Of a stretch of 40,143 nt of DNA, positions 1 through 6,680 are shown piece after piece. Source of the stretch: CAYYAQ01 sp964469555 (GTDB taxonomy: Bacteria; Planctomycetota; UBA1135; UBA2386); NCBI GenBank assembly GCA_964469555.1, contig CAYYAQ010000029.1:1-40143 (forward strand), given 5' to 3'. The notes below the pieces were generated by a model. That model ran no database searches. It saw nothing but the letters and a program-made list of their open reading frames with translations, and was not told where the DNA came from. Each line of letters opens with the position of its first letter. Within the stretch, counting starts at the first letter, position 1. Both the position numbers and the translations under genes were made by a program.

Positions 1-72
1 GAGGACGGCAAGCGTCGCTTCGTCGCGTTGCAGACCAACGCGGCTACGGTCCCCGCCATCACGTCAGAGTGA
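1..72 (+). CDS. C-terminal end of an unidentified protein (partial)
   Basis: An open frame runs from the window edge to a TGA at 70-72 and gives the last 23 residues of a protein, ending in TSE. Too little remains to name it. The stop is 7 bp before the GTG of the DUF6384-like gene on the same strand, so the two are probably co-transcribed. This makes it a candidate third member of the coiled-coil membrane cluster downstream. Confidence 0.6.
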   Translation, partial: EDGKRRFVALQTNAATVPAITSE

Positions 73-79
73 GCCCAGC

Positions 80-1555
80 GTGAGCACAGACGCGACGACG
101 CAGCCCGTGGAGGATACCGCGGGTAGGATCGCGAGCGTGCCTCTCGACGAGGTCATGCTCGCGATGGACATCGTCGACACGCTGCGTCATCAGCGCGCCC
201 AGGTCGAAGCGGAGCTCGATGAGGACAGACGCGAGCGGCAGCTCATCGCCCGCATCCAGTCGATCTACGAATCGCAGGGCATGGACGTGCCTCCCGGCGT
301 CATCGCCGAGGGCGTCAAGGCGCTCGTCGAGGATCGCTTCACCTACGATCCGCCCAAACGTTCCATTGCCGTTCGGTTCGCGGAGGTCTACGTCGAACGT
401 GGCAAGTGGGCGCTTCGGCTCCTCGTCGTGACGCTCGTGGCCGCCGCCGCATTTGCGGTTTTCGCGATCCCGGCGCACCTGAAGCGCGAGGGGGCGATCG
501 ACGATTTTCGTGTGTCGATCACGATTCTCGAGCAGAGAGCTGACGATCTCGAGCGTCTCTCGACCCAACTTCGCGGTCGAGTCGCTGGCGCGCCCGTGTC
601 GAAGGAGTCGGCTGCTGCCGCGGAGATCCTCGCCGCCGCGAAGCGCAGCCTCAACGAGTCCAAGAACAACCTCGATCGGGTGCAGTCGGCACTCGATCCC
701 GGTCCGGATCCTGAGATGTATCCCGACGACCGTGAGCGACTGGATGGAGTGCTCTCCGACTACGGCGAACTCCTCGATCTCGTGAACACCGATCTCGGCG
801 GCGTCGCCGGAAAGCTCGAATCTCTCGACAGCCTCAGGGACATAGGCGCCCAGGCCAAGGCAGCTCTGGTTCGGCTCGACGGCATTCCGGTTCCGGGCGA
901 CGAGCGTCGGGATCTCCAGGCGAGCCAGACCGCGATTCTCGCCTCGGTCGATGCGGGCAAGGTGAGTGAGGCGTGGACCGGACTTCGCGGTCTCAAGATC
1001 CGGGTCGCTGGCCTCGTGCGTTCCCACAACGAGCGCCAGGGCCGAATCAAGGAACTGAACCGCTTCAGTTCGCGGCTGCGAGGCGTCGCGCTCGATTCCG
1101 CGACGAAGTCCGAACTCGAGACGCTCACGTCGAGCGTTCGGCAGGCGATCGACACCAACGACGACGCCGTCGCATCCCGAGATCTGACCCGGTTGGCGGG
1201 ATTCGTCGCGCTTCTCGACCGCAGCTACAAGCTCCGCATCGCGACGGGGCGAGGCAAGAAGAGCGGAATCTTCCGCAATACACCTGGTCGAAAACGCAAC
1301 TACTACATCATCGTCGAGGCGATCAGTTCGAGCGGTCGCAAACTGCGCCTTCGCATCAAGAACGAAGAGAACAACCGCGTCAGCAGGGTGTCGATCTTCG
1401 GGGTCCGAGTACCGAAGAAGGTCTACGATGGAGTCAAGGCCGACAAGACCGACAATGGCATCATCGACAGGCGTCTGTTCGGCGTGAAGCGCCGGGGCGC
1501 GCGCAAGATCGACTACCGTTTCCCCGTCTCCGGCGGGATGATCACGAGGTGGTAG
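80..1555 (+). CDS. DUF6384-like membrane-anchored coiled-coil protein
   Basis: 491 residues with a GTG start; a GAGTGAG stretch that overlaps the end of the upstream gene can act as the ribosome site. The N-terminal cytoplasmic part (about 1-105) has the layout I associate with DUF6384: PLDEVMLAMD, then DTLRH, then a segment ending in EDRFTY. One membrane helix lies near residues 113-133 (RLLVVTLVAAAAFAVFAI). About 140-390 is heptad-rich and predicted coiled coil. The last 100 residues are basic, beta-like and Tyr-rich, containing RNYYIIVEAIS and RRLFGVKR. No catalytic motif is visible. The topology suggests a scaffold or tether with a long domain outside the inner membrane. It is followed after 1 bp by a second coiled-coil gene. 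The DUF6384 assignment is from memory of the family pattern; the function is unknown. Confidence 0.75.
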   Translation: MSTDATTQPVEDTAGRIASVPLDEVMLAMDIVDTLRHQRAQVEAELDEDRRERQLIARIQSIYESQGMDVPPGVIAEGVKALVEDRFTYDPPKRSIAVRFAEVYVERGKWALRLLVVTLVAAAAFAVFAIPAHLKREGAIDDFRVSITILEQRADDLERLSTQLRGRVAGAPVSKESAAAAEILAAAKRSLNESKNNLDRVQSALDPGPDPEMYPDDRERLDGVLSDYGELLDLVNTDLGGVAGKLESLDSLRDIGAQAKAALVRLDGIPVPGDERRDLQASQTAILASVDAGKVSEAWTGLRGLKIRVAGLVRSHNERQGRIKELNRFSSRLRGVALDSATKSELETLTSSVRQAIDTNDDAVASRDLTRLAGFVALLDRSYKLRIATGRGKKSGIFRNTPGRKRNYYIIVEAISSSGRKLRLRIKNEENNRVSRVSIFGVRVPKKVYDGVKADKTDNGIIDRRLFGVKRRGARKIDYRFPVSGGMITRW

Positions 1556-1556
1556 A

Positions 1557-2543
1557 ATGGCACGCGGCGACGACATCTATCGGGACATCACCAAGAACGT
1601 CAGCCAGGCCCAGGACGAGGTAGACCGCATCGCCCTCGAGTCGAAGCGCCTACACTCGCAGGTCGAACAGGCGAAGGCTGGCGAAGCGAGACAACTCGCG
1701 GCTCTCGCCCGCATCCGCCTCGAGGAACTCGCCGCGGACCGGGTCGCCGGCGGTCTCGACGCGGCCGATCGCCGGGCCCTCGAGCTTCTCGAGCAACGCA
1801 AGGCCGACATCGCGGGAATGGCCGATGCCCTGGCGACGTCGACCACGCGCCAGCAGGCGCTCGATCGGGCCCGCGAGGACGCGTGCGTTGCCCGGGACGC
1901 CGCGGTGTCGGCGCGCGATGATCAGGCCGAAGCCACGCTCGATCGACTCGGCGAGACCGATGCGTACCAGGCACAACTCGCTCGCGTTGAACGCGGGACG
2001 AGCCAGGCGGCGCTCGCGACGGAGAAGGCGCAGCGCTCCGAGTTCGACCGCGCAGAGAAGCGCAAGCCATACGAGAGCGACAAGCTGTTCTCCTACCTGT
2101 GGCGTCGACGTTTCAAGTTTCCAGACTACCGCGCGATGCCTCTCATCCGGACTCTCGATACGTGGGTGGCTGGACTGTGTCGCTACGAATCTGCGCACCG
2201 TGACTACGGCATGCTTCTCGTGATCCCCGACAGATTGCGTGCCCACGCCGAGCAGCTCGTCGAACAGGCCAGCAACGACGCGATCGCGCTCGCGGAAATC
2301 GAGAACGCGGCGTTCGCGGCGGACGGTGTTCCCGCGCTCACCGAAGCCCTCGAAAAATCGGTTGGGGGACTCGCGTGCGCCGTGGAAGAGCTCGACGCAG
2401 AGGAAGACCGTTACGATTCGCTGCTGAAGGAGCGCGCGGAATTGGAGTCAGGCGACGACGCTCACAGTCGGAGCGCGCTCGCGGCGCTGAAGTTGCAGAT
2501 CGAGCACGAGGAGAGCTCCCAAGGAAAACGTCACGACAGGTAA
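1557..2543 (+). CDS. Coiled-coil partner of the DUF6384 protein, N-terminal part (broken by scaffold gap)
   Basis: The ATG at 1557 follows the DUF6384 stop by 1 bp; GAGGTGG at 1549-1555, overlapping the end of the upstream gene, is close but may serve as ribosome site. Residues 1-175 are Ala/Glu/Arg-rich coiled coil. A more globular segment with aromatic residues follows (about 175-235, around KLFSYLWRRRFKFPDYR), then more coiled coil. The frame closes at a TGA at 2541-2543, but its last six or seven codons lie in a short stretch of about 50% G+C that abuts the N run at 2574. That stretch looks like an assembly end, not gene sequence. The coding frame right after the gap continues coiled coil, so this and the feature at 2584-3101 are probably one gene. 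The true sequence at the break is not recoverable here. Confidence 0.75.
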   Translation: MARGDDIYRDITKNVSQAQDEVDRIALESKRLHSQVEQAKAGEARQLAALARIRLEELAADRVAGGLDAADRRALELLEQRKADIAGMADALATSTTRQQALDRAREDACVARDAAVSARDDQAEATLDRLGETDAYQAQLARVERGTSQAALATEKAQRSEFDRAEKRKPYESDKLFSYLWRRRFKFPDYRAMPLIRTLDTWVAGLCRYESAHRDYGMLLVIPDRLRAHAEQLVEQASNDAIALAEIENAAFAADGVPALTEALEKSVGGLACAVEELDAEEDRYDSLLKERAELESGDDAHSRSALAALKLQIEHEESSQGKRHDR

Positions 2544-2573
2544 CTTGGCAACAGAGTATCATGCCCACAGCCA

Positions 2574-2583
2574 NNNNNNNNNN
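2574..2583. other. Scaffold gap (10 N)
   Basis: Ten ambiguous bases. The 50-odd bases just before it (about 2520-2573) are close to half G+C by hand count, against roughly two-thirds around it, and carry the only stop that interrupts the coiled-coil gene. The gap size is likely nominal. Confidence 0.98.
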
Positions 2584-3101
2584 CCGCGGTGTCGGCGATC
2601 GCGAGCTTTCGTGACCAACAGAACGATCTCGAACCCAGGCTCGAAGAACTGCGCACGGAATTGAAGAGCGCGATGAAGAACCTCAAGGAGGTTCAGAAAT
2701 TGCGCCGCGAATTCCGCAATCGTGGCTACGACTCGTCGAACTCCATCTTCGACGATGACTTCGACATCGGGGGCCTGCTCGGTGGGCTGGCGATCGGCGC
2801 GCTCGCGTTCGGAAACGTGTGGTCGCAGTTCGGTCGGAACCAGCGCTTCCTGCGCAGTCGCCGCCGTCAGTCGTCGGGAGCCAACCTCGCGATGGGCATA
2901 CTCGGCGGGTTGCTGTCCTCGGGGCTCACGGTCGGTTCGTCGTCGTCGCGTTCCGGCGGCGGCGGTTTTGGTGGGTTTGGTTTCGGCGGCGGAAGCAGCG
3001 GCGGGAGCTCGTTCGGCGGCTTCGGTGGCGGCGGCGGCTTCAGCAGCGGCGGCGGCTTCGGCGGCGGTGGCGGAGGCTTCAGCACTGGCGGCGGATTCTG
3101 A
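2584..3101 (+). CDS. Coiled-coil partner, C-terminal part with Gly/Phe-rich tail (partial at gap)
   Basis: Open from the gap to the TGA at 3099-3101. The GTG at 2589 is only the first start codon after the N run; I read it as an internal Val. About 40 residues of coiled coil come first, then a motif RREFRNRGYDS, then an acidic and hydrophobic stretch with GGLLGGLAIGAL (possible weak membrane or amphipathic helix). A basic patch (RFLRSRRRR-like) follows. The last 50 residues are almost only Gly, Ser and Phe, with FG-type repeats ending in GGGF. Similar Gly/Phe tails end TPM/YgcG-type membrane proteins and, as I recall, proteins encoded next to DUF6384. Function unknown. Confidence 0.7.
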
Positions 3102-3132
3102 GCGCTGGCCCCCAGATGACAGAGGTATCACG

Positions 3133-3583
3133 ATGATCATTCGGTTCCCGCTGACAATCACGGTTCTCGCGCTGGTGTCGGCGGACATCACGGCCCAAGG
3201 TCGAGTTCTTCCTCGTCTACGTTCGCGAAGCCCACGCCATCGACGGTGGTTGGCCGATGGGCAAGAACAAGATCGAAGACCCGGTCACGGACAAAGAGCG
3301 CACTGGTGTCGCGAAGACCTGCGTCTCGAAACTCAAGCTTCCGATGACCGCGTTGGTCGACCGCATCGACGACAAGGTCGGCGCCGCGTACAGCGGTCAC
3401 CCGGATCGACTGTTCCTTGTGGGGAAGGACGGCAAGATCTCCTTCGCCGGCGCCCGTGGCCCGCGCGGATTCAAGCCTGACGAACTCGAGGACGCGATCC
3501 GCGCCGAACTCGGGCTGAAGCCCATCAAGCGCAAGAAGAGCCGCGACGATCGCGACGCCTGTCGTGGCGACCGGCGCCGTTAG
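3133..3583 (+). pseudogene. Deiodinase/redoxin-like protein, internally deleted and frameshifted
   Basis: An ATG at 3133 opens a clean signal peptide (hydrophobic core followed by ITAQ). About 65 bp on, at 3197, the recognisable domain continues in a different frame: KVEFFLVYVREAH, then VAKTCVSKL, LVDRIDD, PDRLFLVGKDGK and GPRGFKPDEL, to the TAG at 3581-3583. These blocks match the C-terminal two thirds of type-I-deiodinase-like redoxin proteins common in Planctomycetota. The thioredoxin-like beginning, with the Cys/Sec active site, is missing between signal peptide and domain. One deletion joining the two parts out of frame explains it. Because the scaffold gap is only 550 bp away, local misassembly is an alternative. 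The ATG at 3257 would give 108 residues without the active site, so a working enzyme is unlikely. Confidence 0.65.
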
Positions 3584-3640
3584 CCGAGGTCCTTCGTTTT
3601 CGTCTGGTGCGGGACCCGTGTGGGTCTACGATTCGCCGCC

Positions 3641-5041
3641 GTGAACCGAGTCATTCCCTGGGTCCTCGTCTCGCTCCTCGGTACGGCACCCCTGCTCGCG
3701 CAGCAGGACTCCGTTGCGGCGAAGCGTCCAAACGTCCTGTTCCTGTTTGCGGATGACCAGCGTCCGGACACGATTGGTGCGCTTGGCAACCCCGTGATCA
3801 AGACACCGAACCTCGACGCGCTGGCGAATCGAGGCATGGTCTTCGCCAACGCCTACTGCATGGGCGCGACGCTCGGTGCGGTCTGCAATCCGAGTCGGCA
3901 CCAGATGCTGAGCGGAATGTCTCTCTACCACTACAAGGAACGGCGCCCGACCCACAAGGGGACGTTCGGCGATGTGTTCACGAAGGCCGGCTACGCCACC
4001 TACCAGCGCACGAAGTCCGGCAACTCCGCCAAGAAATACCACAAGGGATTTACGCATCGAGGCTACCTGAATGATGGCAAGGTGCGGCGAAGCGGCCACC
4101 ACGGCAAGGACGCCGCCGACCACGCGATCGCGTTTCTCTCCGACACGTGGGACAAGTCCAGGCCTCTGTTCATGTACATCGGTTTCGCCGGCCCTCACGA
4201 CCCGCGCGTCGCCGCGCCGGAATGGAAGAAGCTCTACAAGCGCCAAGACATCCCACTGCCTGCGAACTACCTCCCATTCCATCCGCTCGACAACGACGAG
4301 CTGGTCGTGCGCGACGAGCGACTCGCGAAGTGGCCCCGCACGAAGGACGAGGTTCGCAGGCATCTCCACGACTACTACGCGTGCATTTCGTCGATGGATC
4401 ACCACATCGGACGCGTCATCCAGAAACTGAAGGATCTGGGGCAGTACGACAACACGATCATCATCTTCTCCGCGGACCACGGTCTCGCGGTCGGCAGTCA
4501 CGGCTTGTTCGGAAAGCAGAACCTGTACGAGCACTCGATGGGGGCGCCGTTGATCTTCGCGGGGCCTGGCATCCGCAAGGGTCGCACCGACGCGTTTGCC
4601 TACCTGTTCGACATCTTCCCGACGACCGCGGACCTGTGCGGGCTCTCGTTCCCAGATGACCTCGACGGCAAGAGCCTCGCGCGCGTGATCCACGGCGAGC
4701 AAGATCGAGTGCGAAGCTCGGTGTTCCTCGCCTACAAGGACGGGCAGCGCGCGGTCCGGAAGGGCCGCTGGAAGTTCTACCGCTTCCCGAAGATCGACCG
4801 TCACCTTCTCTTCGATCTCGATGCTGACCCAGACGAGATCCATGACCTCGCGAAGGGGCCCCAACGGGCCGAACGCGTCGCCAAGATGTTCGCGTTGATG
4901 CAGGAGCAGCAGAAAGTGTTCGACGATCCTGAGCCGTTGACGGTTGCGAATCCAGGCCGCGCCGAACTCGACGAGGCATTCTTCAAAAACCTGCCGCAAC
5001 GGAAGAAGCGGGCGCGACGGAATCGCAAGAAGAAGAAGTAA
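3641..5041 (+). CDS. Secreted sulfatase (formylglycine type, CNPSR)
   Basis: 466 residues from the GTG at 3641, which gives a standard signal peptide ending LLAQQ; the in-frame GTG at 3620 would only add MGLRFAA. Alkaline-phosphatase-superfamily sulfatase fold: metal-binding FADDQRPD near residues 36-43, the modification site C82-N-P-S-R that an anaerobic or FGE-type maturase turns into formylglycine, and SADHGLAVGSHG later, supplying further metal ligands. It should cleave sulfate esters from polysaccharides in the periplasm or outside the cell; the substrate cannot be read from sequence. The C-terminus is an unusual Lys/Arg run (about 12 basic residues in the last 17). A second sulfatase gene begins 9 bp after the stop, so they are probably co-expressed. 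Confidence 0.93.
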   Translation: MNRVIPWVLVSLLGTAPLLAQQDSVAAKRPNVLFLFADDQRPDTIGALGNPVIKTPNLDALANRGMVFANAYCMGATLGAVCNPSRHQMLSGMSLYHYKERRPTHKGTFGDVFTKAGYATYQRTKSGNSAKKYHKGFTHRGYLNDGKVRRSGHHGKDAADHAIAFLSDTWDKSRPLFMYIGFAGPHDPRVAAPEWKKLYKRQDIPLPANYLPFHPLDNDELVVRDERLAKWPRTKDEVRRHLHDYYACISSMDHHIGRVIQKLKDLGQYDNTIIIFSADHGLAVGSHGLFGKQNLYEHSMGAPLIFAGPGIRKGRTDAFAYLFDIFPTTADLCGLSFPDDLDGKSLARVIHGEQDRVRSSVFLAYKDGQRAVRKGRWKFYRFPKIDRHLLFDLDADPDEIHDLAKGPQRAERVAKMFALMQEQQKVFDDPEPLTVANPGRAELDEAFFKNLPQRKKRARRNRKKKK

Positions 5042-5050
5042 GCTGCGCGA

Positions 5051-6592
5051 ATGCGCGCAATGAACCCCCGCTCGTCTCTGTCGCTGTGGTCGACGCTGGC
5101 TCTCTTGGTGTCTTGTGCGGGTGCTCCGGTCAAACCTGCCGAGCGTCCGAACGTGATCTTCCTGCTGATCGACCAGGTACGAGCCGACGCGATCGGGGCG
5201 TACGGTGGCGCCAAGAACATTTCGACGCCGAACATCGATCGCCTCGCCAAGCAGGGCGTCGTGTTCACGAACGCCATCTCAGCCGCGCCGCTGTGCACAC
5301 CGTACCGGGGCATGTTGATGACCGGTCGCTACCCCACGCACACCGGGCTCGTGCTCAATTGGGTCGAGGCCAATCCGAAGGAACGCTCGATCGCCCACGC
5401 GTTCGGCGACGCCGGCTACGACACTGGATTCCTCGGCAAGTGGCACCTCGCCGCAGGTTTCAAGAAGTTCGACGGCGACAGCGTCGCGACGGCGGAGGAC
5501 CGCGCGCGTCTGAAGGTGCACCGTGCCGCGTATCGCAAGCGCAACCTCGAGACCGAGTTTGTTCCCCCCGGTCCCGCGCGGCTCGGCTTCCAGCACTGGG
5601 AGGCCTACAACTTCCACGTCGCGTTCAACGATTACTACTTCTACCGCGACACGAAAGACCGCGTCCGTGAGGAAGGCTACGAGACCGATGTCCTGATCGA
5701 CCAGGCGATTGCCTTCATGAAGAGGCGCGAGACATCCGGCAAGCCGTTCTTCCTGACTGTCGCTCCACACCCGCCGCACCCGCCGTTCCGCACGAAGTGG
5801 TGCCCGCAGGGCTACCTCAAGCAAATCCCGAAGCGACTGCATTGGAGTCCGAACGTCCCCGAGGACCACCCGATGCGGCGGAACCAGATCGCCGCGCGCT
5901 GCTACTATGCGATGATCAAGAACGCCGACGACAACGTCGGTCGTCTGCTCGACTATCTCGACAAGTCGAAGCTCGGCAAGAACACCATCGTCGTGCTGAC
6001 CTCCGATCACGGCACGATGCTCGGCAGTCATGGGCGTCGCAACAAGATGGTCCCCTATGCCGAAGCGATCGACATTCCGCTGATCATGCGCTGGCCCGGT
6101 CGCATTCCATCAGGCCACCGCGAGGATTCGGTCTTCACGGCGATGGACCATCTGCCGACGTTGTGCAAGTTGGCCGGTGTCCGCCCATCCGACGGCGTCG
6201 ACGGCAAGGACCGGAGCGCGGCGGCGCTGGGAACCGCCGAGTCCGTATCGGATGAAGGGGAGATGATCATGAACTACGTCTCCCACTGGGACTACTTCGA
6301 CACCGGTACGAAATGGCCGGAATGGCGCGGCGTGCGCACGAAGCGCTACACGTACGCCAAGTGGTTGAAGGGCGGCGAGGAGCTCTACGACAACAAGGTG
6401 GACCCGTACCAGATGCGCAACCTCGTCGATGAAGCCGGCAGCGCATCGATCCTCGCCCGCCTGCGGAAGCGGCTGAAGGGGTTGATGGCGGAGGCGCACG
6501 ACGAGTTCCTTCCCGGCACGGCGTACGCGGACTGGTACGACGACGCCCGGGTCTTGACGCACACCGCCCTGGGGCCCGTGAAGCGACCGTAG
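5051..6592 (+). CDS. Sulfatase lipoprotein (CTPYR active site)
   Basis: 513 residues. The N-terminus carries a lipoprotein signal with lipobox LVSC (Cys22), so the enzyme is probably membrane-anchored, unlike its soluble neighbour. Family marks: metal site LLIDQVRAD near 38-46, modification motif C82-T-P-Y-R followed by GMLMTGRYPTHTG, KWHLA near 134, and TSDHGTMLGSHG. The fourth motif position is Tyr rather than the usual Ser/Ala; Cys, Pro and Arg are intact, so formylglycine maturation remains likely. It follows the first sulfatase with a 9 bp gap. The two sulfatases differ in motif and anchoring and probably act on different sulfated sugars. An in-frame ATG three codons in (5060) is an equally possible start. 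Confidence 0.92.
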   Translation: MRAMNPRSSLSLWSTLALLVSCAGAPVKPAERPNVIFLLIDQVRADAIGAYGGAKNISTPNIDRLAKQGVVFTNAISAAPLCTPYRGMLMTGRYPTHTGLVLNWVEANPKERSIAHAFGDAGYDTGFLGKWHLAAGFKKFDGDSVATAEDRARLKVHRAAYRKRNLETEFVPPGPARLGFQHWEAYNFHVAFNDYYFYRDTKDRVREEGYETDVLIDQAIAFMKRRETSGKPFFLTVAPHPPHPPFRTKWCPQGYLKQIPKRLHWSPNVPEDHPMRRNQIAARCYYAMIKNADDNVGRLLDYLDKSKLGKNTIVVLTSDHGTMLGSHGRRNKMVPYAEAIDIPLIMRWPGRIPSGHREDSVFTAMDHLPTLCKLAGVRPSDGVDGKDRSAAALGTAESVSDEGEMIMNYVSHWDYFDTGTKWPEWRGVRTKRYTYAKWLKGGEELYDNKVDPYQMRNLVDEAGSASILARLRKRLKGLMAEAHDEFLPGTAYADWYDDARVLTHTALGPVKRP

Positions 6593-6680
6593 TCGGGTTC
6601 TCTGCTCGGATTCGGCGCTTCACCGGTGGACGCGTCGCGCTCGGGCGTCATACTTCCCGCCCACCATTTTTGACCGACTC

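Noticed and set aside
59..1576. 505-codon open frame on the minus strand opposite the DUF6384-like gene
   Set aside because: Mirror of a real plus-strand gene in G+C-rich DNA; its product is Arg/Asp/Val-rich without any domain, while the plus frame has a membrane helix, coiled coil and operon spacing.
2950..3098. Repeat array resembling CRISPR or VNTR
   Set aside because: The repeats are Gly/Phe codons within a reading frame, irregular in length, with no spacers.
3626..4999. 457-codon minus-strand frame opposite the first sulfatase
   Set aside because: The plus strand holds an unmistakable sulfatase with active-site motif; the minus product has no recognisable feature.
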